A stretch of 37,218 nucleotides of DNA from assembly GCA_003427395.1 (NCBI GenBank), contig BFEA01000094.1, forward strand, positions 2,299,453 through 2,336,670, read 5' to 3'. Below the pieces are notes generated by a model. That model did not search any database, was not told the DNA's origin, and worked only from the letters and a program-made list of their open reading frames with translations. The stretch is from Chara braunii. Lineage: Eukaryota; Streptophyta; Charophyceae; Charales; Characeae. Positions 1-8,956 of the stretch are shown piece after piece; position 1 is the first letter of the stretch, and each line of letters starts with the position of its first letter. The position numbers and the translations under genes were made by a program.

Positions 1-88
<88 letters not shown>
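1..88. repeat. (AG)n microsatellite
   Basis: An uninterrupted AG dinucleotide run from the first base. Nothing suggests coding. Confidence 0.98.
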
Positions 89-91
<3 letters not shown>

Positions 92-177
92 TGCACTTAT
101 CCCATGCACAGAATGTCATGGCCTCTGACAGACTGGTATAGAGAGGCCGGTCTGCCACATCTGTCCAATGATATGTC

Positions 178-275
178 CCGCTCAGCGACAATAACTTAGA
201 AAAAAAAAGCCGCTCAGCGGCAATAACTTAGAAAAAAGAAAGCCGCTCAGCGGCAATGACTTAGAAAAAAGAAAG
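178..275. repeat. short tandem repeat, about 32 bp, three copies
   Basis: Three successive copies of a unit beginning CCGCTCAGCG, running through CAATAACTTAG and ending in an A-rich tract. Copies differ by single bases and by tract length. Confidence 0.9.
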
Positions 276-725
276 AAAAAACGACACTCCTGCTGGCCTT
301 CTCTCGTTCTCCCAACCTGGTTCATCCACATGGGCATTTGTTTCCTCCCGATTCACATCAGCGTCTGGCAAGCCGCTGTAACTTTTTTTTTTTTTTTTTT
401 TTTGTCGACTCCTTACACCGATCACGTGCCTGCTCACTGGAAGAGGCATCGATCGGTCGATGTCTCGATGATCTGCAACTGAAGAGTAAATTGCTGCACT
501 GTCGTCGGTTTCTCCCGCTGACTCTATTAATAACATCTGCTGCGGCTGAGAAGGCGACAGCTGTCCACGTAGCCGGATAAATTCTGTGCATTTGCTCTGA
601 AGCGGGCATAATCGAAGTGATCCGACAACTCTGGACGGTGATAATTTGATAAACCGTTTGTTTCCAAAAATGAACTCCTTTAACTCAGCGCCGGTGACGA
701 GCGGATATGCCACAAGAAAAGGCTT
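276..725. other. no gene recognised; contains a poly-T run
   Basis: A T homopolymer lies near 383-403. Open frames on both strands cross it and lack any recognisable domain. I see no gene here. Confidence 0.5.
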
Positions 726-942
726 CGCCACCTCCGTCAACATGTGCAGGCACTCGTAGTCCCGCGCGAAAGTGGTCTGGCGAACTGTTTTCTCTCCCAG
801 TGTCCACACCGGGCCAGCAACTGCCTTGGCGAAAATTTACATACGTAAGCCTGGCCCAGTGTGCTTGGGAGAGGAAAAAGTTCGCCAGACCGTTTCCTGT
901 GGGACGACGAGTGCCCGCACCCGTCCGTCGAAAGAGGTGGCG
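726..942. repeat. large imperfect inverted repeat (foldback element)
   Basis: The arm at 726-815 is closely matched by the reverse complement of 852-942. Matching blocks include GGTCTGGCGAACT, CTCTCCCA and GGCACTCGT. The 36-bp centre contains GCAACTGCCTTGGCGAAAAT, which recurs nearly unchanged at 1019-1057. A transcript would form a hairpin about 90 bp long. Foldback MITE-like DNA is the simplest reading. Confidence 0.75.
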
Positions 943-1223
943 TAAGCCTGGCCCAGTAGCGATGGCAGACCGTCAAGACGCCGAATGGTGATCGAGTCTC
1001 TGATCGACGGAGTCTATGCAGCAACTGCCTTAGCGAAAATTTACATTCGTCAGCCTGGCTTGCGTCAGCGGTGACTCGCAAATTGGCCTGTCGACGGTTT
1101 TGTACCATTCTCCATTGCCAACGCCTTCTCCTCCTCCTCCTCCTCCGGCAGCTACTCCATCGGGAATACGACTATGGGCCTGTTGCGGGGGGTGTTTCAG
1201 ACAAGCCCCGATGCTCCTTCTTT

Positions 1224-1254
<31 letters not shown>

Positions 1255-1438
1255 TGGGGGTGCTCCTTTGATTTGTGGCCCACCATCGTGTGACCAAACA
1301 TTTCCGGCAGCCATTGCGATCTGTTCCTTCTGAGAGTTTTGGTCTTGTTGTGCCTGACCGCTCTGACTCAAGTTTCATCCGCCGTGCCTGCTTGCGCCAG
1401 CGTGTAGCAAAGTGTCTCCTTGGTGCATTCGTGGCCCA
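943..1438. other. no gene recognised; T/G homopolymer block
   Basis: Holds the second copy of the foldback centre (1019-1057), a CTCCTC run near 1128-1146 and a T-then-G homopolymer block at about 1219-1260. Short proline- or glycine-rich frames here are products of these runs. Confidence 0.55.
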
Positions 1439-1564
1439 TTGGGCATCGCTCCACTACTCTCCAAATGTGCAAAATGAGACTGAACCTTGCACTAGAACAT
1501 CGTGAGATACAAAGCCATATATTCTTGTCTTTTCTGCATGTGGAGAGTAGTGGATCGAGGCCCA
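1439..1564 (-). mobile_element. hairpin MITE, copy 1
   Basis: Terminal inverted repeats: TTGGGCATCGCTCCACTACT starts at 1439, and the reverse complement of 1531-1564 reads TGGGCCTCGATCCACTACTC. The inner sequence read on the minus strand matches copies at about 34.8, 35.2 and 35.4 kb. No coding capacity. Size, terminal repeats and several copies in one window fit a non-autonomous MITE. Confidence 0.7.
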
Positions 1565-3112
1565 TTCTCTCATATGCTCTATTGACATGGATGGCTACCT
1601 GTCTGCCAAGCACAGAAATTTCAAGTGGTCACCACAGAAAGTGTCATGAGCAGAGAAGTCGGAATGAACTAACTACATTTCGACTTTGAAATTTGAACAA
1701 AAAAAGCATTTAGATTTTGAAAAAAAAGGCATTTAGATTTCGAACAAAAAATCATTATTCAAAGCAGCCCCAGTTCAAGGCCAATCGAAAAACAAAACGT
1801 AAATAGTAAATACTCCTTTTGCAAGGAATATGAGCAAGAGTGATTGACAGAAAAAAAAAAAAATAAAAAAATCTAAATTAGTAAATTTGAAAAATCACAC
1901 TGTAGTTTACATAGTCGTGTACCAAGCAGAAAGCACAATGCACCGATATCGCAGCCAAATAAGAGCAAATTAAATGAACTCTAATGTCGATATGTCGGCA
2001 CTCTCTCTGACTCTCACCACATCAGCATAGTTTCCACTGTCACTCTTCAAGGTTGGCGCTCAGCCCCCAGCCTATACTACTCAGCCTATCTCGCCTGCAC
2101 TAACCCAAGGTCTCCTCAAAGGGAAGAGCCACAACCATGTTTTGGATAAATGCACTTTCCTCAAAGGGAAACTAACTTTAGGATTAATGCTATTCTAATT
2201 TCTAAGAGGATTGAGCGAGTGAACGAGTGGTTCCGACACGCACAGAACAGCCGCCGCGTATCATGTGGTATTTTTCCGCAGTCTTCTATTTTACGTCCCG
2301 CAATAGGAGTCACTGCGCAACTGAAGACCAATGGACAATACGACGTCGCCAATGCAGACTGCGAGCATGCACCAGGTATGTGTCTCTCCCTCCTCCTCTC
2401 CTCATCACCCCCTGTCCACCCACAGCATGCGCCTCCTACCCGAAGACCACCACCGCCATCACCTGCCTCCGCCCCAGCAGCCCGGCCATGGCCACCGTGC
2501 GCCTGCTGACCACCGCAGCACCCCACTCTCACTCGCAGCGCCCATGCGCACCCTGACCAGCAGTGCTAGCGCAGCTGCTCGTGCGACAAAGCAGCAGCGT
2601 GGCCGCAATGCCTGTACAGGCCAGAATGCCCCTGGGCAGGCACTTTCCCTTATGCAACATGCGCCCTGTTTCGGCCTCTGCTGGGCCTGCTGGGCTGCGG
2701 CCCAGTAGCTTCACGCTGGGCCAAAGTGTCCGCGCCCAAGCCCACGCAGACAATTGCCGCGGATCGCAGCTTTGAGATGCGCCCAACCACCGCACGCAGC
2801 CTGTGACGCGTGTTCTTGCTTTCTGATAGGCCGACAGGCCTGCTTCCATCTACAAGCCTCCATGAACCTGGAAGCTTCTTCGAAGATTGTGACTCCCACG
2901 AGCAGGGCTTCGGTAACCAACTGGCGCGCTGGCGCGTGGCAACTGTCCGGCACTCACCAACATTTGCAAAAATTGACAATTTCGGGGCTCATTCAGATTC
3001 AGGAGCCCGCCTGCACTTTGGGCGGGCACGCTACTTGCTGGCAGGGGTGGGGGCGCTTGGGCATTGGAAGGCCGCGGCCTAGCGGCCACTGTGAGGGCAT
3101 AGTCCTCGCACT
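1565..3112. other. no gene recognised; AT-rich then GC-rich spacer
   Basis: 1700-2000 is AT-rich with A-runs. 2350-3110 is GC-rich with frames open on both strands at once, which usually reflects composition and not a gene. The GC-rich part could be an old LTR, but I found no partner copy in the window. Confidence 0.45.
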
Positions 3113-3266
3113 TTGGCCATTTCACTTTGACGTTCCTGGCCGCAATTGCAGCAGTTTCTGAACCCAAATCGTCAGGTCCTACTGGTGAGAACCCGGTAAG
3201 CCTTGACGATTTCAGTTAAAAAAAGCGCTGAAATTGCAGACCGGAACGTGAAAGTTAAATGCCCAA
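3113..3266. repeat. foldback repeat, about 155 bp
   Basis: The arm 3113-3180 (blocks GACGTTCC, GCAATTGCAGC, ATCGTCAGG) matches the reverse complement of 3199-3266 with a few mismatches and small indels. The loop is about 18 bases. A related block, CCTGACGATTTCAGTTT, recurs near 3431. MITE-like. Confidence 0.7.
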
Positions 3267-3935
3267 AGGGTTAAATAGCAAAAAAAAAAACTGTGCAAGA
3301 GTATTCTTTCTCAAATAACAGGTCTTGGTTCTGCCAACGATTGGGCCTCGCTCCACTATTCACCAAAAGTGCAAAACGAGAAGGAATCTTCCACTACGGC
3401 CGCGGGCCCCCGTACACTTTTCAGTTTAAGCCCTGACGATTTCAGTTTCAAACTATGGTCTCAACGCAGAGACAAAAAAACACGTACGTACATTCTATCA
3501 TTAGTAATTTATTACTATTTTTACTAATTTATTAGACTTACCCGAGTTACCTCAGAAAACCAGGTTCTCCGAAATCGCTATTTGTGTTCTAACTTTTCTT
3601 CAAGTACTCCGTATTTATGCTGTATTCAGTCAGGGCTGGGCCAGCAACCGGCTCATGGAGCTGGGCTGGGACCAAACGGGGCTGGACCGGTCCAGGCAGT
3701 CCAACCGAAAAACCTGTTGACCCAAAAAAATGCCCAATTATTTATTTTATTTTATTTTGAGCGCGGGATCCGTCTGCGCTCAATGAGATCTGTTGGAATC
3801 GACACTAAAACTTACAAAGTCAGAATTGTTTTTGGGGAGTCCTTGTTGGGGGGAGGGGGGAGGAGGGAGGATGAGGACGAGGAAACGCGTGTAAGTATGC
3901 GTGTGTGTATATGTATTTGCGTGTGTGCTTGTAAG
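3267..3935. other. no gene recognised; partial MITE-like piece
   Basis: 3343-3375 (GGGCCTCGCTCCACTATTCA) resembles the terminal repeat of the hairpin MITE family at 1439 and 34804, without a clear second arm. The rest is unstructured, with a G-rich tract at about 3848-3880. Confidence 0.45.
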
Positions 3936-3936
3936 C

Positions 3937-4006
<70 letters not shown>

Positions 4007-4028
4007 CTCTCTCTATCTATCTATCTCT

Positions 4029-4071
<43 letters not shown>
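3937..4071. repeat. compound microsatellite (CT)n-(CTAT)n-(GT)n
   Basis: CT dinucleotides pass into CTAT tetranucleotides at about 3979 and into a GT run at about 4031-4070. The 180-residue frame across it is low-complexity translation and was not called. Confidence 0.97.
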
Positions 4072-4072
<1 letters not shown>

Positions 4073-4317
4073 AATAAGAAAATTGCAGCGCAATTGCACA
4101 ACCTGGCAAAGCCATGAACAGTGATTAACAGATTAGCATACAATCTCATTAAATAAGCATAACATCAAGCTATTCAATCGTAAGGAGCACCACTGTACAC
4201 CTATAGCCGTTTGCTCATGTTTTCCTACTTTTTACCATGCCTTTTTCCAACATGAGGGAAGAGCAGGGNAGGGGGTATGAAGGAGTGGGGCAGGAAGAAG
4301 TAGAAGGAGAAGGACGA

Positions 4318-4355
4318 CCTTCCTCGACAGGACCAATTTCCAGGTTCGAGGAAGG
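4318..4355. repeat. perfect 10-bp hairpin beside a hammerhead
   Basis: CCTTCCTCGA at 4318-4327 pairs with TCGAGGAAGG at 4346-4355 around an 18-base loop. The loop contains ACAGGACCAATTTCCAG, repeated at about 4452-4468 on the other side of the hammerhead. The hammerhead is thus framed by a short direct repeat. On the minus-strand RNA the hairpin lies just 3' of the ribozyme. Confidence 0.7.
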
Positions 4356-4367
4356 AGGGTGGCGCGT

Positions 4368-4413
4368 CCCTGAAGCGCTTTTCGCTGTTTGCGCCAAACG
4401 GCTCATCAGAGGG
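4368..4413 (-). ncRNA. type I hammerhead ribozyme (isolated copy)
   Basis: The minus-strand RNA has the full catalytic core: CUGAUGA at 4409-4403, then GAA at 4383-4381. Stem II pairs 4402-4395 with 4391-4384 (seven of eight pairs, a three-base GCG loop). Stem III is very short (4380-4378 with 4375-4373). The cleavage triplet is UUC, with position 17 at base 4372. Stem I is 4 bp (4371-4368 with 4410-4413). Minimal stem III is known for hammerheads of Penelope-like elements. The core and pairings are seen; activity is inferred. No RT was recognised next to it, so it may mark a truncated element. Confidence 0.75.
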
Positions 4414-6090
4414 TGGGGTAGGCTACGTTTCAAGGTAGGCCTTCTACATCAACAGGACCAATTTCCAGTGGAGTAGGGGCGACCGAAGTAGCTTGACAGA
4501 GGGATTTAGAGGATGGAATGTGCATGGGGGGTGGGAGTTTGAGCGGGAGGTAGGCGGTTGGTAAGTGGATAGATGTAGAGTCGTGGGATATAGATGGTAG
4601 CAGCAGGATATTTTTAGCAGGGAAACTCTTAGCTTTGGGGGTCAAGAGAGCATTTTGGGATGACATCCAAAAGGTACTGTGTGGAGGTTGCTGGTATGTA
4701 GGGGATGCTTACCGCGTGTGCGTTGATTTCTGCGTCAGTGACGTGACCGTCCGAAGCTGCAGCCGCCATCGATGGAGGAGGGTATTGGCTCGAAAAATGG
4801 TAGCCAAAGTACGTCTATGGAGTAGCTGTGCACGGACACGTTGTGTGTCTGGGTCTAGCTTTGCAGGCTACGTGAGAAGATAGGGAGGACGAAGTTCGCA
4901 CACGGTTTGCAGCAGCTGCTGCGGACCGCTAACTGAGTGTGAGGTACCGGAGTCTTGCGACACCGCCTGGTCTACGCGCGCTTACCGAGGCGGAGGATTA
5001 CCATGCAAGAGAGGATGAGTGTAGTGCTCGTATTGCTTATAATTGTTGGTTTTTGAATATCGCGTGGGCCTGGGGGTTAGTAGTTTTGGCGGGAGTGTGG
5101 GTTGGAGCATTCCGCCCGTCAGGCTGTGTGCAATTCCAGTGTCCGCAGAAGGGTGGGGGATGTTTACTGTGTTGTACTGTTTTGAGGGGTTTTGATAGGT
5201 TATTAATGTATCCAGGTTCGGCCGGTGTATGTGTTACGATGTTTGTTTTTTCTGGGGGTCTGTAGCAGGCAGACTGTGGAAGTCGGCATGGCGGGATATC
5301 TTGTTTGTTTGCTAGTGGCTTGGTCCATTTTCACCCATTTCCGTCGTCAGATTTCTAGAAGTCTGTTTCCTTTCGTGGTCAAGGTGTGGTCTGCTGTGTA
5401 TAAGCGACACGATAGCATGTGCTCGTATTTGTACTTCGTTTTTTCTTGGATTTTTGTCATTTTGTGTATAGGCATTTTTTGTTTTTGTATAGGGGTGTAT
5501 CGATTCTGCTACGCCAAGTTTCCACCCGTGTGTCTTCATTGGCTTTGTGTCTCAGAGGTCTCTAATTTGTTTTACTGGGGTAGGCATCTCTGGGGTCCGT
5601 ATTGGTTATTTATGTGTCAGTACCATGTTGTAGGGGGTTTATTTATTATTGGGTTTGTACGTTTTTATTATATATCTTTTTTGGGGGGTAATTTTTTTTT
5701 TTAGGAATGCGGACGTAGTGCTAGTGTATATTCAGGCAGCAGTTTCATTTTGTTAATTCTGTGTGGTTCGTGTGAGTAGTAGTTTAACGGTCTGTTTCTA
5801 ATTTAATAATAACTTATCGGGGGGTTGGAGGCCTGTGTTTGCTTTATATGGGTATGTTTATTTAGTGTCAAGGAGTATTCTTATTTTCTTTTACAGCACA
5901 TGCCATCAGTAGGTGTACGCGTATGTTCTGTTTTATGGGTTCGTAATCCTGTGCGAGTTACGTGTATGTGTGCGAGTGCAGGCTAAAATTGTGTGTGTAC
6001 GTTTTGATCTGTATTGTCACTATTGTGTGTGCTTGTAGGTGTTCGTGGAAGGGTTATTGTGATTGATCGAGTGAATAAGTTTTTTAATCT
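4414..6090. other. no gene recognised; TG-rich plus strand
   Basis: From about 4900 the plus strand is strongly T- and G-rich. The longest frame (5225-5704) translates to Phe/Cys/Trp/Val-rich sequence that follows this composition, and I recognise no domain. It may be the remainder of the element carrying the 4.4-kb hammerhead, but nothing shows this. Confidence 0.4.
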
Positions 6091-6260
6091 TTCATTATTT
6101 TTATTATTATTATTATTATTATCATTATTACTTATTAGATTTTATTATTATATTATTATTATTATTATTATTTTATTAAATCTTTATTATTATTATATAT
6201 TATATAGTTCTTATTATTATATAATTATCTATTATAAATTATTATTACTATTTTATTTTA
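6091..6260. repeat. (TTA/ATT)n AT-rich microsatellite
   Basis: Runs of TTATTA and ATTATT directly abut the left end of the large retroelement. Insertion at, or origin from, simple repeats is common at element boundaries. Confidence 0.95.
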
Positions 6261-7061
6261 TCTTCGTCAATATTATTTATATGTATATATCGTCTGTGTG
6301 TCCTGTATATTCCCATGACGTGTCCGTCATGTACTCCACCTACACGGTGGTACGCCAGGGTCCGGTCATATCCCAACAATACCGTTCCATAGCCACTCAA
6401 CTCGATGTACCTTAATGCGGAATTGACAGGATGGCTGCAGTGTCCACACGAACTTATTTCTTCGAAGCAATCAGAATATAAAAGCCCGTAAATATCTGTG
6501 TCAGAATGCAGTATTAATGAAAGGATCAAAGGTAATCATTACATATCTCTGGTTCATGATAAGAAGGAAAAAATCGGCGTGGGCAGGGTATGATCGAACA
6601 TAAAGGGCCAAGCGGGAGGCGCTTGCATGATCAATCAGGGTTAAAGGAGGCGGCGTAGAGGGTTCTTCGATTACTCGAGGTTCAATTGAAAGCAAGGGGG
6701 ACAGTGGAGGACGGGAAGATTTATATCCAAAACCGGGGTCGAAAATCTTCAGTAGCATACAGCGTCCAGAGATACTAAAGACAAGGTTCAATCGAACTTC
6801 TTCAGGAAGGGGTATGGGCACAGGGGGGTACGATCATTAACAAGGAAATCATCACACCTCCATAGATCAGGTCAATCAGGGGAGATTCGATCGGGTTATG
6901 GTATACGTACAAAAGGTCAATCCAGGGCGCATTCTGTCTCCAATTTGGGTGGGAGGGAGGGGAACGGAAAAAACGAATTTCATTACAGCGAGAAGATCCC
7001 ACTCAATTGAATCCAAAAGTATCCAAAAGTTTCACCAAAATGATTCTCAAGAGAAACAACT

Positions 7062-7166
7062 ATTCTCAGCATTTTAGCCAAAATACTTGGAATAATAATA
7101 CCACTTTTACTAGGAGTTGCTTTTTTAGTACTAGCTGAACGTAAAGTAATGGCTTCTATGCAGCGT
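7062..7166 (+). pseudogene. nad1: mitochondrial nad1 N-terminal fragment (left copy)
   Basis: Thirty-five codons translate without a stop to the first transmembrane region of NADH dehydrogenase subunit 1. Visible stretches include [20 protein letters not shown] and [12 protein letters not shown], as in land-plant and charophyte mitochondrial nad1. The reading ends at the CAG CGT codons, where the gene would continue into the conserved RR-GPNVVG region; the following bases diverge. Upstream the frame meets a TGA at 7041. It is antisense to the retroelement transcript and present in both pseudo-LTRs. It is a captured mitochondrial piece, not a working gene. Confidence 0.85.
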
Positions 7167-7428
7167 AGTAGACGAGAACTGATTCAATCAACACAGATGA
7201 AAAAAGGAATTCCCACTAAAATGAGAAGATATCATTGAACCGAATCCAAACATATTCCATAGTTTACCAAGATGATTGTAAAAAACCACAATCCCTAATA
7301 TCAATCGGATGAACCGATGCCCAATCCACGGGCTTCGAGATTAGGCTAGGCAGAACGTCTGGGAATAATAACGATGGGAGCTCGGTCGAACTTCATGGAA
7401 GGAATAACGCCGCAGGAGGGGTGTGGCT

Positions 7429-7477
7429 CCCCTAAAAGCTTTTTCGTCGTTGCCACTCAACCGGCTCATCAGAGGGG
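7429..7477 (-). ncRNA. type I hammerhead ribozyme in left pseudo-LTR
   Basis: Minus-strand RNA: CUGAUGA at 7472-7466 and GAA at 7445-7443. Stem I is a perfect 5 bp (CCCCU 7477-7473 with AGGGG 7433-7429). Stem II pairs 7465-7458 with 7452-7446, with one C-A mismatch and one bulged G around an AGUGG loop. Stem III is AAA/UUU (7442-7440 with 7437-7435). Position 17 is U7434, so cleavage falls between 7434 and 7433. It has the same orientation as the RT, as in known Penelope-like pseudo-LTRs. Confidence 0.8.
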
Positions 7478-8752
7478 TTATAAACCTGCAAAACAGCACA
7501 TCCATTTCACAATCCAACACAGACAGCCATATCCCTTTCCACACACACACACAGAGGAGATTGAGGACCATGTACCGCTTCTTCCGCCGCGATATCCTCC
7601 TCAGGTTCCGCCGTGATTGGTAGGTCCTCCTCCGCTCCAGTTGTGAACTCCCAGTCTGCCATAGCCGAAGCCTCCGCCCGCTTCCAAGGTCCTGATCCAC
7701 CGTAGTTGCACTAGGATAGATTCCGTATGATGCACCTAACCTATTCAGTTCTCGCACTTCAGGGATCNGCCCATCAAGCGCTTGCTACTCACCAGGGATA
7801 ATGATCGCTATATATACTCAAGGGAAGACCTAACAGGGTACAGTCTGCCAGGGGAGGGAGATCAGTCCCATATCCGTGGTCATAAGCATACCCCCAGCAT
7901 CAATAGTACCCGTGNGGCGGGTTTGTNTCGTCGAGCTCCCCTGCCGAGGTATGATGGAATCAAAACCTATCCTAGTCCATCTCTTCNTNGGGATCGCTAA
8001 TTAGTCGCCGGAGATACGGGAGATATCTCCGCGCCCCGGGTGACACCTAGTGGAGGGTTCCGTCAGTGCTCAAAGNTGAAAAACAACAAAGGAGGAAAAG
8101 ACAAAGGAGAAAAAGGCAAAGGGGAGGAACNAGAAAAAANGAAAAAAACGAAATGGGTTATCACTCAGTCCCTCGGGAAGTATCGAAGGTGGCTTGGGGT
8201 GATTGCCAGTCCGATCGATACATCCCGGGCTCAAGGCCCATTTCTCCGGTGAAAAGCAGGTCTCAATTTATATTCCACCCGTGGTTCCCGTGCTTGTGAC
8301 TCCTTGTTTAAGTGGGAGGCGGGTATTTCCGTTCATTCGTTTTACCTGTGACTGTACCTTGATTGAGTTCTCCTGATTTTAAAAGGGATCCGCCCCGATA
8401 TCCCATGATTGGGAGATATCGAAGGGTGATGAGGTACCCTCCTGCTTGGTCCGTAGGTCCAAGGCTCAGGGCTCGTCGTTTTTCTCAGTGAGGGGTGGGT
8501 TCAGGGGAATTTGGTCGGTTGCTTTCCACTCCCGTTCACTGGGGAGTTATAGACGGGTGGGTCTGTGGGCCCGTGTCTACTTGTTTTGCCGGTTCCTAGT
8601 TCGAGCTTGGTCAAAGAGTGGGGTTCCCCATTTCCGGGTATTAGTCTGCTCGAGGTAGGTTTATAATCTTACTCGGGTCTGCATGTTTCCGGGGCTTCCT
8701 TCCGAGCCTCCTCCTGCCGCTTTGTCCTTCGAGGGGTGGTCCCCTAAATTCC

Positions 8753-8796
<44 letters not shown>

Positions 8797-8807
8797 CCAC
8801 TAACCCC

Positions 8808-8871
8808 TGCAAGGGGGTCCTGGTTGGGACAGGTACCTGCAAGAGTACCTGTCCCAGATAGGCCCCTTGCA
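8808..8871. repeat. long hairpin in left pseudo-LTR
   Basis: TGGGACAGGTAC (8825-8836) pairs perfectly with GTACCTGTCCCA (8845-8856). Beyond a small internal loop the stem extends to TGCAAGGGG (from 8808) and CCCCTTGCA (ending 8871). It sits 3' of the RT stop and 5' of the hammerhead on the element RNA, where a recognition or packaging structure could lie. It also starts 18 bp after a GT microsatellite. Confidence 0.8.
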
Positions 8872-8956
8872 AATACCACCCTGGTCCGCCTTTCAGAGGA
8901 TCCAGGGCCACATCACACACAGACAGACACACTGCAATCACATAACACAACGGCAA

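Noticed and set aside
2150-3161. Overlapping GC-rich frames at 2.2-3.1 kb as genes
   Set aside because: All frames on both strands are open together, which reflects base composition; no motifs were seen.
3582-4124. 180-residue frame across the CT/CTAT/GT microsatellite
   Set aside because: Most of its length is translated simple repeat.
5225-5704. 159-residue plus-strand frame as a membrane protein
   Set aside because: The hydrophobic look follows from the T- and G-rich plus strand; there is no domain, no neighbour and no conserved start context.
6802-7002. Hydrophobic minus-strand frame ending in IYGGVMISLLMIV as another mitochondrial gene piece
   Set aside because: No known mitochondrial protein was recognised, and it is too short to argue from composition.
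7203-7340. Minus-strand peptide with FIRLILGIVVFYNHLGKLWN as a second organellar gene fragment
   Set aside because: Suggestive hydrophobicity and a loosely related block near 6994-7055, but no protein family recognised. Left as AT-rich sequence.
7341-7757. 138-codon minus-strand frame over the pseudo-LTR hammerhead, also at 16713-17129
   Set aside because: It opens with GTG, overlaps the ribozyme and has no recognisable domain. Its identity between copies only mirrors the repeat.
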